Below are positions 1 to 8,973 of a stretch of DNA of 64,000 bases, one piece after another. Within the stretch, counting starts at the first letter, position 1. Each line of letters begins with the position of its first letter. The stretch lies in NCBI RefSeq assembly GCF_013410375.1, contig NZ_JACCFL010000001.1, forward strand, positions 3,720,001 through 3,784,000, written 5' to 3'. Made by a program: the position numbers and the translations under genes. A model generated the notes under the pieces. It did no database searches. It saw only the letters and a program-made list of their open reading frames with translations, and was not told where the DNA came from. Origin of the DNA: Leifsonia shinshuensis. Lineage in GTDB: Bacteria; Actinomycetota; Actinomycetes; Actinomycetales; Microbacteriaceae.

Positions 1-764
1 TGCGACACCAGCAGAGTGCCGATCGCTCCCGAGACGGTCTCGATGATGACCGCGGCGGCGTCCTCCGTGGTGATGCCCGCGTGGGAGGCGCGCTCGGCGA
101 ACACCGTGCGCTTCTTCGCGGACAGCCGCGCGACCCGGTCCCCGCTGACGAACTCCACCAGATCGACCAGGTGCGAGCCGATGTCGGCGAACGCGCGGGA
201 GCGCCCGCCCTGCTCGGAGTCGACGCGCCAGTTGTCGTCGCCGGAGGCCAGCAGCCAGTCCTGCAGGTAGGAGGCGTTCACGGTGAGCACCTGCCCGGCG
301 GCCCCGGACGCGAAGCGCGCCCGGGCCTCCCGCACGAGCGGGTGGAAGCGGTAGACGAACGGCACGGTCGCGGTGCGACCGGCCGCGGCGGCGACCAGCG
401 CCTCCGCGTCGGCGACGGTGGTCGCCAGCGGCTTCTCGCACACGACGTCCTTGCCGGAGGCCAGCACCGCCGCGGCCTGGGAGGCGTGCAGCGCGTTCGG
501 CGTGGTCACGTGGACGACGTCGATCGTGTCGTCGGCGAGCACCTCCTCCAGCGACCCGTATGCTCGGCCGATCCCGAGGCGCTCGGCCGCGGCGGCCGAG
601 CGCTCCGGGGAGGACGAGACGATGCCCGCCAGCTCGGCGCGCGCGGCCCGGGCGGCGCGCGAGTGCACCTCCGCCATGAACCCGCCGCCGACGATCGCGA
701 CCCGCAGCCGCGCTCCGGCCGCGCTCTCGTCCCGTCGGCTCAGTCCACCTGACTCGCTGCTCAC
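1..764 (-). CDS. Gfo/Idh/MocA family oxidoreductase (3' end outside window)
   Basis: The visible 254 residues are an NAD(P)-dependent sugar dehydrogenase of the Gfo/Idh/MocA family. A Rossmann glycine-rich turn (GGGFMAE, about residues 26-32) is followed by the family EKP motif (VCEKPLAT) and the substrate-binding DIGSHLVD motif. I chose a GTG start at 764 because GGAG lies 4 bases upstream and the first ATG upstream runs into a stop after six codons. It lies about 105 bases downstream of another Gfo/Idh gene on the same strand, so both are probably one catabolic operon. Substrate is unknown. The C-terminus is cut off by the window edge, so full length cannot be judged. Confidence 0.88.
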   Translation of the reverse strand, partial: MSSESGGLSRRDESAAGARLRVAIVGGGFMAEVHSRAARAARAELAGIVSSSPERSAAAAERLGIGRAYGSLEEVLADDTIDVVHVTTPNALHASQAAAVLASGKDVVCEKPLATTVADAEALVAAAAGRTATVPFVYRFHPLVREARARFASGAAGQVLTVNASYLQDWLLASGDDNWRVDSEQGGRSRAFADIGSHLVDLVEFVSGDRVARLSAKKRTVFAERASHAGITTEDAAAVIIETVSGAIGTLLVS

Positions 765-869
765 ACTGCTCCGTTCGTCATGGTCTGTGATTGGTCCTCG
801 GTCGCAGGCTCCCTCGGCGCTGGGGTCGCGGCATCGCTCCGCGCTGCCCTGAGCTCCACCGCGCCGTGA

Positions 870-1985
870 TCAGGCCAGGGTCGCCGCGCGCGGGTCCCAG
901 TCCTCCGGCAGGGCCGGAGCGACCTCGACGGTGCTCTTCACGTCCACCGGCGCACCGGACTCGCCGGCCTCGATGGTCGCGACCATGACGTCGAGGACGT
1001 GGAAGGCCTGCTCGCCGGAGGCCCGCTCGGGGACGCCCGCGCGGATGGCCCGCGCCAGCTCGACGACGCCGATGCCGCGGCTGCTCGTGGTGCCGGTCGA
1101 CGGCAGCGTCTCGACGCCGTCGGCGCCGTGCACCAGGAGGTCGCCCTCGAAGGTGTTCGGGTCGGGGACGACGAGCGTCGCCTCCAGGCCGGCGACCTCG
1201 AACTGGGTGCGGCCCAGCTTGGAGTCGAAGCTGAAGATCGACTGCGCGGTCTGGCCGCTCTCGAACTCGTAGAGCGCGCTGACGTGCGTCGGCACGGTGA
1301 CCTGGAACGACTCGCCGGCGCGCGGGCCGGAGCCGATGACGCGCGACTCCTTCGCCTTGGAGGCGACGGCAGACACGCGCTTGACCGGGCCGAACAGCTG
1401 CACCAGGGCGGTCAGGTAGTACGGGCCGATGTCGAACAGCGGACCGGCGCCCTCCTGGAACAGGAAGTCCGGGTTCGGGTGCCACGACTCCGGGCCGGCG
1501 CTCTGCATGAGGGTCAGCGCGGTCAGCGGGGCGCCGATCGCGCCGCTCTCGATCAGGCGGCGCGACGACTGGATGCCGGCGCCGAGGAAGGTGTCGGGCG
1601 CCGTCGCGACGCGCAGGCCCTTCTCGTGCGCGGCCTCCAACAGCTGGATGCCGCTGGTGCGGTCGAGGGCGAACGGCTTCTCGCTCCAGACGTGCTTGCC
1701 GGCGGCGAGCGCCTGCAGCGCCACCTCGACGTGCACCTTGGGGATGGTGAGGTTGACGACGATCTCGATGGCGTCGTCCGCGAGCAGCTCCTCCACAGTG
1801 CCGGAGCCCGGGACGCCGTACTTCTCGGCCTGGGCCTTGGCGCGCTCCAGGTCGATGTCGGCGACGAAGCGCACGTCGAGGTCCGGGAACGCGGTGAGGT
1901 TCTCGAGGTACTGGTTGCTGATGACGCCGGCGCCGATGAGGCCGACGCCGACCTTGCCCGTGCCGACCTTCTCCGTGCCGGTCAC
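870..1985 (-). CDS. Gfo/Idh/MocA family oxidoreductase
   Basis: A 371-residue NAD(P)-dependent dehydrogenase. The N-terminal Rossmann fold shows GLIGAGVIS (residues 15-23), the EKP motif is at 102-104 and the active-site region DIGPYYL starts at 185. The GTG start overlaps the stop of the upstream isomerase gene by four bases (GTGA), so the two are translationally coupled. Family members oxidise or reduce ring hydroxyls of sugars, inositols and glycosides. Pairing with a xylose-isomerase-like TIM-barrel protein suggests sequential oxidation and epimerisation or cleavage of one sugar. The exact substrate cannot be read from the sequence. Confidence 0.92.
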   Translation of the reverse strand: MTGTEKVGTGKVGVGLIGAGVISNQYLENLTAFPDLDVRFVADIDLERAKAQAEKYGVPGSGTVEELLADDAIEIVVNLTIPKVHVEVALQALAAGKHVWSEKPFALDRTSGIQLLEAAHEKGLRVATAPDTFLGAGIQSSRRLIESGAIGAPLTALTLMQSAGPESWHPNPDFLFQEGAGPLFDIGPYYLTALVQLFGPVKRVSAVASKAKESRVIGSGPRAGESFQVTVPTHVSALYEFESGQTAQSIFSFDSKLGRTQFEVAGLEATLVVPDPNTFEGDLLVHGADGVETLPSTGTTSSRGIGVVELARAIRAGVPERASGEQAFHVLDVMVATIEAGESGAPVDVKSTVEVAPALPEDWDPRAATLA

Positions 1986-2728
1986 GCGAAGGCCTCGGTG
2001 GTGAGGAACGCGTAGCTGTCGGCGACGGCCTGGAAGCGGTCGCCGCGCGAGTCGTCGAGCTCGATGACGCGGAGGGCGTTCGGGGCGGCGGCGATGATGT
2101 CGGCGATCGGCAGCGAGCCCTGGCCGACGGCGACCTGGTCCTTGGTCTCGGTGGTGCCGGGGCCGTCCTTGATGTGGAGGGCGACGACGCGGTCGCCGAG
2201 CTTCGGGAGCAGCGTCACCGGGTCCTTGCCGCCGACGGCCACCCAGTAGGTGTCGACCTCCAGGACGACCTCCGGCGCGAGCTTCGACGCGAAGTACTCC
2301 AGCGCGGTCACGCCGTCGATCGTGCTCTCCAGCTCGTGCGCGTGGTTGTGGTAGCCCACGCGGACGCCGTGCTTCGCGGCGACCTCGGCGGCGGCGTTGA
2401 GCGCGGCGGCGGTGGCCTCCACGTCCTCGGCCGTCTGCCAGCGCTCGGCGGGGACGTGCGGGTCGATAACCGTCGTGATGCCCAGGTCCGCCGCCGTGGC
2501 GAACACGGTGTCGAGGTCCTCGCGGCCGATGAACCCCTGGTGGGTGGTGGGCGCGGTGAGGCCGGTCTCGGCGAAGCCCTGGCGCAGGCCGTCCGCGAAG
2601 TCGAGGAAGCCGAACGGCTCCACCTGGGTGAACCCGATGTCGGCGATCCGGTGGAGGGTTCCGACCGTGTCCTCGGTCAGGAGCTCACGGACCGTGTAGA
2701 GCTGCACGGAGAGGTTGGACGTCGACAC
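1982..2728 (-). CDS. Sugar phosphate isomerase/epimerase-like TIM-barrel protein
   Basis: A 248-residue xylose-isomerase-like TIM barrel (IolE/Hyi/TagatoseE type). Metal-ligand motifs typical of the fold are visible in order: GYHNHAHE, LEVDTYW, HIKDG and VIELDD. I place the start at the GTG at 2726-2728 because GAGGAG sits five bases upstream. The longer reading frame to 2800 would add 24 low-complexity residues and cover the promoter. The gene is first in a minus-strand operon with two Gfo/Idh dehydrogenases and is divergent from a ROK regulator. Relatives include keto-sugar epimerases, inosose dehydratases and 3-keto-glycoside-cleaving enzymes; which applies is unresolved. Confidence 0.9.
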   Translation of the reverse strand: MSTSNLSVQLYTVRELLTEDTVGTLHRIADIGFTQVEPFGFLDFADGLRQGFAETGLTAPTTHQGFIGREDLDTVFATAADLGITTVIDPHVPAERWQTAEDVEATAAALNAAAEVAAKHGVRVGYHNHAHELESTIDGVTALEYFASKLAPEVVLEVDTYWVAVGGKDPVTLLPKLGDRVVALHIKDGPGTTETKDQVAVGQGSLPIADIIAAAPNALRVIELDDSRGDRFQAVADSYAFLTTEAFA

Positions 2729-2798
2729 TGGTTCTCCTCGTCGAGTTTCGCTGGATGGTGACGCTGGGGTGACGGCGCACGAAACGGCGCCGACGTCC

Positions 2799-2827
2799 AT
2801 TCAAGCGAGACTTCTGCCGATTGTCAA
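2799..2827 (-). promoter_or_regulatory. Promoter and operator-like palindrome of the isomerase/dehydrogenase operon
   Basis: On the minus strand a perfect -35 hexamer TTGACA (2827-2822) is followed after 17 bases by TTGAAT (2804-2799), about 70 bases upstream of the isomerase start. The -35 lies inside the palindrome GATTG-T-CAATC (2819-2829). A repressor bound there would block the polymerase. The divergent ROK protein is the obvious candidate; this link is inferred from position. Confidence 0.55.
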
Positions 2828-2891
2828 TCAAAAGTCGACGCACGGCCGCCCGCCTTTGGATCGCCGGCCAGCCCTGTGATTCAATACCTGC

Positions 2892-4073
2892 ATGACCGAC
2901 AGTGCCCGGGCGTCCGGCATCGTCGCCGCAGACGCCTCGGAGCTCCTGGCGATCCTGCGCGACGGCGTTCCGCGTACCCGGGCGCAGCTCGCGGAGCTGA
3001 CCGGTCTCGCGCGCTCGACGATCGCGGTGCGCATCGACACGCTCACCGAGACCGGGCTCGTGGCGCCGGCCGGCGACGACGTGTCGACCGGAGGCCGCCC
3101 TCCCGCGCGGATCCGGTTCAACCCCGACTCGCGCGTGGTCCTGGCGATCGACCTCGGCGCGACCCACGGCGTCGTCGCGTTGGCCGACCTCGCCGGTACG
3201 ATCACGACCAGCGAGTCCCGCCGCCTGCGGATCTCCGACGGCCCGGAGGCGATCCTCGACTGGGCGCTCGAGACCGCCGAGCGCCTGTATGCCGCGACCG
3301 GGCGCCCGCTCGGCGACCTGGTCGGCGTCGGCATCGGCGTGCCGGGGCCGGTCGAGCACTCGACGGGCCTCCCGGTGAACCCGCCGATCATGCCGGGCTG
3401 GGACCGCTTCGACATCCCGACGTACGTGCGGCGCGTGTTCGACGTGCCCGTCCTCGTCGACAACGACGTGAACCTCCTCGCCCTCGGCGAGCACGCCCTC
3501 GCCTGGCCCGACCAGTCGGAGCTGCTGTTCGTCAAGGTCGCGACCGGCATCGGCGCCGGCATCATCAGCGGCGGCCGGCTGCAGCGCGGGGCGCAGGGCT
3601 CCGCGGGCGACCTCGGCCACGTGCGCGTGCCGTTCACCAGCGAGACCCCGAGCCACGGCGCCAGCGACGCCGATCTGGAGGCCCTGGCCAGCGGACCGGC
3701 GATCGCCCGCGCCCTCACCGCCGCGGGCATCCCCGCGGCCTCCAGCGACGACGTGGTCGCGCTCGCCCGCACCGGCAACGCCGAGGTGCTGCAGGCCATC
3801 CGCCAGGCGGGCCGCGATCTCGGGGAGGTCGTCGCGACCTGCGTCAACCTGCTGAACCCGTCGCTCGTCGTCGTCGGCGGCAGCCTGTCCCAGGTCGGCG
3901 AGCAGCTCCTCGCCGGGGTGCGGGAGGTCGTCTACCAGCGCTCCACCCCGCTCGCCACGCAGCATCTCACCATCACCCAGTCCCGCTCCCCGGAGACCGG
4001 CGGCGCCATCGGCGCGGCCATCATGGTCATCCAGGACACCCTGGGCGTCGCCTCCCGTCCCCTCCCCCGCTGA
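2892..4073 (+). CDS. ROK family transcriptional regulator
   Basis: A 393-residue protein with an N-terminal winged helix-turn-helix (about residues 15-65, core [16 protein letters not shown]) joined to a ROK sugar-kinase-like domain. The phosphate-binding loop IDLGATHG and the DNDVN segment are present. The canonical ROK zinc motif CxCGxxGCxE is absent, so metal-dependent sugar sensing of the NagC type is probably altered or lost. It is divergent from the isomerase/dehydrogenase operon and precedes a dehydrogenase/ThuA pair by 120 bases, so it likely represses both in response to a sugar or its derivative. Start is ATG. Confidence 0.9.
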   Translation: MTDSARASGIVAADASELLAILRDGVPRTRAQLAELTGLARSTIAVRIDTLTETGLVAPAGDDVSTGGRPPARIRFNPDSRVVLAIDLGATHGVVALADLAGTITTSESRRLRISDGPEAILDWALETAERLYAATGRPLGDLVGVGIGVPGPVEHSTGLPVNPPIMPGWDRFDIPTYVRRVFDVPVLVDNDVNLLALGEHALAWPDQSELLFVKVATGIGAGIISGGRLQRGAQGSAGDLGHVRVPFTSETPSHGASDADLEALASGPAIARALTAAGIPAASSDDVVALARTGNAEVLQAIRQAGRDLGEVVATCVNLLNPSLVVVGGSLSQVGEQLLAGVREVVYQRSTPLATQHLTITQSRSPETGGAIGAAIMVIQDTLGVASRPLPR

Positions 4074-4193
4074 AGCCGCACCGCACCACCGCCGCCCCAC
4101 AGGAAGGTCGAATCGATTCGACCGCCCGCCGCCCTCGACCACCACGACCACCACGACACCGCTCCACGAACACCCTCCCTCGAAAGGACCGCA

Positions 4194-5339
4194 GTGACCG
4201 CAACCACTCCGACCACCCCGCTCCGCGCCGGCGTCGTCGGCCTCGGCTGGGCCGGCCAGCAGCACATGGACGCCTACGCCTCCCTCCCCGGCGTCGAGCT
4301 CGTCGCCATCGCCGGCATGGAGGACGGCCCCCGGGCCGAGCTCGGCGAGAAGTACGGCGTCACGCGCCGCTACAGCGACTGGCGCGACCTCGTCGCCGAC
4401 GGCGACCTCGACGTCGTGAGCGTCGCCGTCCCCACCTTCCTGCACGCGCCGATCACCGTCGGCGCGCTGGAGGCGGGCATCCACGTGCTCAGCGAGAAGC
4501 CGATCGCGCGCACCGCCGCCGAGGCCCAGACCATGGTGGACGCCGCGCACCGCTCCGGCCGCGTGCTGGAGGTCGCCTTCAACCACCGCCGCCGCGGCGA
4601 CATCGAGGCGCTGAAGGCCGCGATCGACGCCGGCCAGATCGGCCGGCCGTACCACGCGCGCGCGATCTGGCTGCGCAGGGCGGGCATCCCCGCGCTCGGC
4701 AGCTGGTTCACCAACCGCGAGATGGCCGGCGGCGGACCGCTGATCGACATCGGCGTGCACGTGCTCGACTACGCGCTGCACCTGTTCGGCGAGCCGCAGG
4801 TCACCGCCGTCTCCGCCGTCACCCACTCCGAGCTCGGCGCACGCGGCCGCGGCGGCGCCAAGAGCGACAAGCAGCACGTCGGCTCCGCCTACGAGGTGGA
4901 GGACCTGGCCAGCCTGCTGCTGCGCCTGGAGGGCGGCGGCTCGATCGTCCTCGAGACCAGCTGGGCCGCCTACCGGCCGGCCGGCGACGAGTTCGGCATC
5001 ACCCTCTACGGCACCGAAGGCGGCGCGGACCTCCGCGTCGTCGACTACGCCCCCGCCGGCGAACTGACCATCTTCACCGGAGAGGGCGAGGAGGTCGAGG
5101 ACATCGCGGTGACCGCCGACGCCGGCCGCGGCCACCTCGCGGTGGTCGAGACCTTCCTCGAGCACGTCGCCGACGAGCCGAACTGGTCGCACTGGGACGG
5201 CTCGCTCGCCCTCGATCGCGCCCGCGTCATCGACGCCGCCTACGAGTCGGCCCGCCTCGGCGCCGAGGTGCGCCTGACCCCGGCGACCGCCGGGCTCGAC
5301 GCCGACAGCACGACCACCACCGAGACCCAGGAGGCATGA
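4194..5339 (+). CDS. Gfo/Idh/MocA family oxidoreductase (ThuB-like)
   Basis: A 381-residue NAD(P)-dependent sugar dehydrogenase. The Rossmann turn GVVGLGWAG is at 13-21, EKP at 101-103, and the catalytic-region motif DIGVHVLDY at 185-193 supplies the usual Asp and His. The GTG start at 4194 follows GAAAGGA at good spacing. The stop overlaps the ATGA at the head of the ThuA gene. A Gfo/Idh plus ThuA pair is the arrangement of thuB-thuA, known from rhizobial trehalose and related disaccharide use through 3-keto intermediates. I therefore read it as a keto-sugar-forming dehydrogenase; the disaccharide is not determined. Confidence 0.92.
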   Translation: MTATTPTTPLRAGVVGLGWAGQQHMDAYASLPGVELVAIAGMEDGPRAELGEKYGVTRRYSDWRDLVADGDLDVVSVAVPTFLHAPITVGALEAGIHVLSEKPIARTAAEAQTMVDAAHRSGRVLEVAFNHRRRGDIEALKAAIDAGQIGRPYHARAIWLRRAGIPALGSWFTNREMAGGGPLIDIGVHVLDYALHLFGEPQVTAVSAVTHSELGARGRGGAKSDKQHVGSAYEVEDLASLLLRLEGGGSIVLETSWAAYRPAGDEFGITLYGTEGGADLRVVDYAPAGELTIFTGEGEEVEDIAVTADAGRGHLAVVETFLEHVADEPNWSHWDGSLALDRARVIDAAYESARLGAEVRLTPATAGLDADSTTTTETQEA

Positions 5340-5341
5340 CC

Positions 5342-6082
5342 ATGACCGCCACGACACCGCTGCGCGTCACCGTCTGGAACGAGGGCGTCCACGAGACCAC
5401 CCAGCCCGAGATCGCCGCGATCTACCCGGACGGCATCCACGGCGCCATCGCCGCCGGCCTCACCGAGCTGCTCGGCCAGGAGGTCACCGTCCGCACGGCG
5501 ACCCTCGCCGACCCGGAGCACGGTCTGAGCGAGCAGCAGCTCGCCGAGACGGACGTGCTGCTCTGGTGGGGGCACATCGCCCACGACCAGGTCTCCGACG
5601 AGGTGGTGGAGCGCGTGCGGCAGCACGTCCTCGGCGGGATGGGCCTGATCGTCCTGCACTCCGGGCACTTCTCGAAGATCTTCATCCGCATGCTCGGCAC
5701 CACCTGCTCGCTGCGCTGGCGCAACCCGGAGGGCGGCGAGCGCGAGCTGGTCTGGAACGTGAACCCGACGCACCCCATCGCGGAGGGCGTCGACCAGCCC
5801 ATCGTGATCGAGGCGCAGGAGATGTACGGGGAGTTCTTCGACATCCCGACGCCGGACGACCTGGTGTTCATCAGCTCGTTCACCGGCGGGGAGGTCTTCC
5901 GCTCCGGCGTGACGTTCACGCGCGGCCGCGGCAAGATCTTCTACTTCTCGCCCGGCGACCAGGAGTACCCGGTCTACTTCCACCCGCAGGTGCGCCGCGT
6001 CCTCGCCAACGGCGTCCGCTGGGCCGCGCCGGTCGCGGGCGCCCGCCAGGCCCCAGAGGTCTCCAACCCGCAGCCGGTCTGA
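5342..6082 (+). CDS. ThuA domain-containing protein
   Basis: A 246-residue ThuA-like protein (class I glutamine amidotransferase-like fold). Typical blocks include VTVWNEG near the N-terminus, a [12 protein letters not shown] strand-turn, GLIVLHSGH at the nucleophile-elbow position with Ser/Gly rather than Cys, and [14 protein letters not shown] near the end. Two in-frame ATGs exist at 5336 and 5342; AGGAGG at 5329-5334 is well spaced only for the second. Family members act with Gfo/Idh dehydrogenases on 3-keto disaccharides. The adjacent coupled dehydrogenase supports the same role here. Confidence 0.9.
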   Translation: MTATTPLRVTVWNEGVHETTQPEIAAIYPDGIHGAIAAGLTELLGQEVTVRTATLADPEHGLSEQQLAETDVLLWWGHIAHDQVSDEVVERVRQHVLGGMGLIVLHSGHFSKIFIRMLGTTCSLRWRNPEGGERELVWNVNPTHPIAEGVDQPIVIEAQEMYGEFFDIPTPDDLVFISSFTGGEVFRSGVTFTRGRGKIFYFSPGDQEYPVYFHPQVRRVLANGVRWAAPVAGARQAPEVSNPQPV

Positions 6083-6087
6083 CCCGA

Positions 6088-6157
6088 ACCTCAGAAGAGG
6101 GGTCGCAACACGCCGTTCCGCACCGCGGATAACGGCGTGTTGCGACCCCCCTGAGGT
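6088..6157. repeat. Long interrupted inverted repeat (palindromic intergenic element)
   Basis: A perfect 19-base inverted repeat has arms at 6099-6117 and 6131-6149 around a 13-base loop. A second 7-base pair of arms (ACCTCAG 6088-6094 and CTGAGGT 6151-6157) is offset by a small internal bulge. The element fills the gap between the ThuA gene and the next dehydrogenase. It could end transcription, though no T-run follows, or be a dispersed palindromic repeat. I saw no second copy in the window. Confidence 0.75.
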
Positions 6158-6176
6158 GGCAGGGCAGACTGTGCGT

Positions 6177-7208
6177 ATGGCCAGCCTCCCCTCGCCCCGC
6201 TTTCCGGACCCCGCGGACGCGCCCGCCCTGCGCTGGGGCGTGATCGGCCCCGGCGGGATCGCCGCCGACTTCACCGACGCGCTGCACGCGCACACGACGC
6301 AGCGGATGGTCGCCTGCGGGTCGCGGTCGGCCGAGCGGGCAGCCGCGTTCGCCGCCGCACACGGCGTCGAGCGCGCCTACGACTCCTACGAGGCGCTGGT
6401 CGCCGACCCGGAGGTGGACGTCGTCTATGTCGCCACCCCGCACAGCGAGCACCTGGAGCACGCCCTCCTCGCGATCGCGGCGGGCAAGCACGTCCTGGTG
6501 GAGAAGCCGCTCGCGGCGACGGCCGAGCAGGCCAGGCGGATCGCCGACGCCGCGCGGGCGGCCGGCGTCTTCGCGATGGAGGCGATGTGGACGCGTTACC
6601 TCCCGCAGACCGACATCGTGCGGCAACTGCTCGACGCCGGCGCGCTCGGGGAGCTGCGCGTCGTCACCGCCGACTTCGGCGGGAACGCCGCCTTCGACCC
6701 CGCCGGGCGGCTCTGGGACCCCGCGCTCGCCGGCGGCGCCCTCCTCGACCTCGGGGTCTACGTGGTGTCGTGGGCGTCGTTCGCGCTCGGCGCCCCCGCC
6801 GGGATCATCGCGACAGGCACGCTGGCCCCGACCGGTGTGGACGAGCAGGCGGCGCTGATCCTCAGCTCGGCCCGCGGCGCGCAGGCGCTGCTGAGCACCG
6901 GCCTGCGGGCCGGGACGCCGTCGCTGGCGACCATCTGCGGCGCCGACGGCCGGATCGAGCTGGACAGCCCGTTCTGGGGTCCGAGCGGCCTCCGGCTGAC
7001 CGGCTCGGACGGCCGCGTCGTGGAGGCGTGGCGCGACCCGTACGGGCGTCCGCACCGGCAGGGGATGTCGTACGAAGCAGCCGCTCTCGCGCGCTACGTG
7101 GCGGAGGGCCGCACCGAGTCGCCGCTGCACTCGCTGGCGGAGGCGGTGTCCACCCTCGCGACGATCGACGAGGCCCGCCGCCAGCTCGGCGCGGCGGGCG
7201 TGGGCTGA
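6177..7208 (+). CDS. Gfo/Idh/MocA family oxidoreductase
   Basis: A 343-residue NAD(P)-dependent dehydrogenase with the Rossmann turn GVIGPGGIA, the EKP motif (VLVEKPLAAT) and the segment AMEAMWTRYLP. This segment is typical of the D-xylose dehydrogenase / dihydrodiol dehydrogenase branch of the family. I chose the ATG at 6177; the in-frame GTG at 6156 would lie within the palindromic element. It is separated from the ThuA gene by that palindrome, so it may be its own transcription unit. The fourth dehydrogenase of this family within 7.2 kb, it is not a close copy of the others. Confidence 0.9.
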   Translation: MASLPSPRFPDPADAPALRWGVIGPGGIAADFTDALHAHTTQRMVACGSRSAERAAAFAAAHGVERAYDSYEALVADPEVDVVYVATPHSEHLEHALLAIAAGKHVLVEKPLAATAEQARRIADAARAAGVFAMEAMWTRYLPQTDIVRQLLDAGALGELRVVTADFGGNAAFDPAGRLWDPALAGGALLDLGVYVVSWASFALGAPAGIIATGTLAPTGVDEQAALILSSARGAQALLSTGLRAGTPSLATICGADGRIELDSPFWGPSGLRLTGSDGRVVEAWRDPYGRPHRQGMSYEAAALARYVAEGRTESPLHSLAEAVSTLATIDEARRQLGAAGVG

Positions 7209-7243
7209 CGGCGAGTCGCCGGGGGCCGAGGCAGAATGGAGGA

Positions 7244-7975
7244 GTGTTCGACCGCTCCGCCACCCGCACCGCCGACCTCTACCGGCCGGGCGTGCTGGCG
7301 GACCTGGGGCCCTCCTCGTCCGCTCCGGCCCCGCGGCCGGTGGTGCCGGCCGTCCCGGGGGCGACCGGGCACCTGGCGCGCGTCGTGGCGTCGTCGAGCG
7401 ATCGCGTCGGCTGGCTCCGCGCCCGCAGCCGCGGCATCACCGCGACGGATGTCGCCAAGCTGTCGACGCCGCAGTCGCTGCGCGCCGCCGTCTCCGACAA
7501 GCTGAACGGCTCCGGGTTCTCCGGCAACAGCTTCACCCGGCACGGCCGCAGCCGCGAGCCGGAGATCGCCGCCTGGGTCGCCGCGACGCACGGCATCCAG
7601 CCGTCCGACCTGCTGTTCCACGCCGAGCGCGACCGCCGGCACCTCGCGACGCCGGACGGCCTCGTCCTCCGCGACGGCGGCCGGATCGAGCTGGCCGAGA
7701 TCAAGACCACGAACAAGCCGTTCAACAGCATCCCCCGGCACTACCTCCGGCAGATCTGGTGGCAGCAGTACGTCCTCGGCGCCGAGCGGACGCTGTTCGT
7801 GTGGGAGCAGCACGACCGGTTCGTGCCGATCCACGAGGAGCCCCAGTGCCAGTGGGTCGACCGGGACGACCGGGAGATCGCCCGGCTCGTGGCGCTGGCG
7901 GGCGATCTGATCGACCTGCTGCGCGAGGCGACGGCGCGGCCGGCCGCTGCGGTTCAGCCGACGATCGCTTCCTGA
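7244..7975 (+). CDS. YqaJ-like PD-(D/E)XK nuclease
   Basis: A 243-residue protein whose second half is a YqaJ/lambda-exonuclease-like PD-(D/E)XK domain. Visible elements in order are GITATDV (about 65-71), the acidic helix SREPEIAAW (103-111), TPDG with Asp138, the catalytic EIK at 152-154, and RQIWWQQY with Gln170 and Gln174. These are the expected metal and DNA-binding residues of the fold. The first 45 residues are Pro/Ala-rich and poorly ordered. Start is GTG with GGAGG almost abutting it. YqaJ proteins are best known from phage recombination, but no phage genes are nearby. Its last 22 bases overlap the convergent membrane-protein gene. Confidence 0.82.
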   Translation: MFDRSATRTADLYRPGVLADLGPSSSAPAPRPVVPAVPGATGHLARVVASSSDRVGWLRARSRGITATDVAKLSTPQSLRAAVSDKLNGSGFSGNSFTRHGRSREPEIAAWVAATHGIQPSDLLFHAERDRRHLATPDGLVLRDGGRIELAEIKTTNKPFNSIPRHYLRQIWWQQYVLGAERTLFVWEQHDRFVPIHEEPQCQWVDRDDREIARLVALAGDLIDLLREATARPAAAVQPTIAS

Positions 7976-8712
7976 TCCATCGTGCCGGCTTCGGCGGCGT
8001 CCGGTGCGGCGGCCATGGTGCGGCCAGGGCCGGCCGGGACCCGGACCAGCGCGAGGGCGTAGACCGCCATCCACGCGATCGCGACGGTGGTGCCGACGAG
8101 CTCCAGCCAGGCGCCGATCTCCGTCGCGACGTGCACGAGCGCGAGCAGGCCGCCCACGATGGTGATGAGGGCCACCGCGACGCAGCTCGCCAGCGAGAAG
8201 CGCGCGACCCGCGGCAGGCCGGAGGCGAACGCGACCTGGAGCATCGCGAAGCACGCCGCCGCGAAGCCGAGGACGGCCGAGACCGTGTGCACCAGGTCCT
8301 GCACCGTCGACTCGGGGTTCACCAGCGGGACCGGGCAGTACGCCGTGCAGGTGACCTGGGACGCCAGGACGAAGCACAGCGCGGCGAAGCCGAGGCTGAC
8401 GGCGGGCGCCCACCGGTCCAGCGCGCGCAGCGACGACCGGACGTGCCCGCTCGCCAGCGCGACGGAGAAGCCGCCCGCCGCGATGAGCAGGAGCGCGACC
8501 TTGAACGGGACCGCGGTGGGAGCGCCGACGGCGCCGAGCTCGCTCACGTAGACCGGATACGGCACGGTGAGCCGGGCCGCCCAGATGATCGTCAGCCCGC
8601 CGAGCACGCACACCGTCCCGATCGCCAGCAGCACCGGGACGGCCCGCTGCCAGCCGCCCGCGAGCACCGGCAGGGCGAACGGCTGGCGCACGATACGCAG
8701 CGGTCGTCGCAC
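7954..8712 (-). CDS. DUF998-like integral membrane protein
   Basis: A 252-residue, strongly hydrophobic protein with about six membrane segments and short loops, resembling the DUF998 family. No catalytic motif is visible. Start is a GTG preceded by GAGGAGA. It converges on, and overlaps, the nuclease gene by 22 bases. The divergent neighbour across 261 bases is an oxidoreductase. Function is unknown. Confidence 0.75.
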   Translation of the reverse strand: MRRPLRIVRQPFALPVLAGGWQRAVPVLLAIGTVCVLGGLTIIWAARLTVPYPVYVSELGAVGAPTAVPFKVALLLIAAGGFSVALASGHVRSSLRALDRWAPAVSLGFAALCFVLASQVTCTAYCPVPLVNPESTVQDLVHTVSAVLGFAAACFAMLQVAFASGLPRVARFSLASCVAVALITIVGGLLALVHVATEIGAWLELVGTTVAIAWMAVYALALVRVPAGPGRTMAAAPDAAEAGTMDQEAIVG

Positions 8713-8874
8713 AGCGGCTCTCCTCGGGTCGTGTTCCGGCAGGGATGGTCCTCGGACCGGGATGATTCGGGTCGAGGGATTCTATCCGGACCCCTCCTGC
8801 GAACGTCCTGAGCCGGGCCGCCCGATCCTGAACGGACCGGGAAAGGCGCTGCGCAGGGTCCGGGAAACAGACTG

Positions 8875-8902
8875 TTCACACGTGGTGACCCGCCTGTAAC
8901 AC
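8875..8902 (+). promoter_or_regulatory. Possible promoter of the MDR oxidoreductase
   Basis: TTCACA (8875-8880) and TAACAC (8897-8902) are spaced by 16 bases in the 261-base divergent intergenic region, roughly 70 bases upstream of the oxidoreductase start. The hexamers match consensus only partly, so this is a weak call. Nothing else coding is visible between 8713 and 8973. Confidence 0.3.
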
Positions 8903-8973
8903 CGCAGACTCATCCGCGCGTTTGACTGGGAGGCAGCCGCACCGCACGCGGCGGGGCGACGAGGGGATCAGGA

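Noticed and set aside
2876..5335. Very long plus-strand frame running through the ROK and dehydrogenase genes
   Set aside because: Its translation is Arg/Pro/Gly-rich and lies out of frame with two clear genes; only the part from 5342 is real (ThuA).
2685..5357. 890-codon minus-strand frame opposite ROK and dehydrogenase genes
   Set aside because: High-GC antisense shadow: Ala/Gly/Arg/Asp-rich, no domain, opposite two well-supported genes.
7244..7975. Prophage fragment suggested by the YqaJ domain
   Set aside because: No integrase, structural gene, att repeat or composition change nearby.
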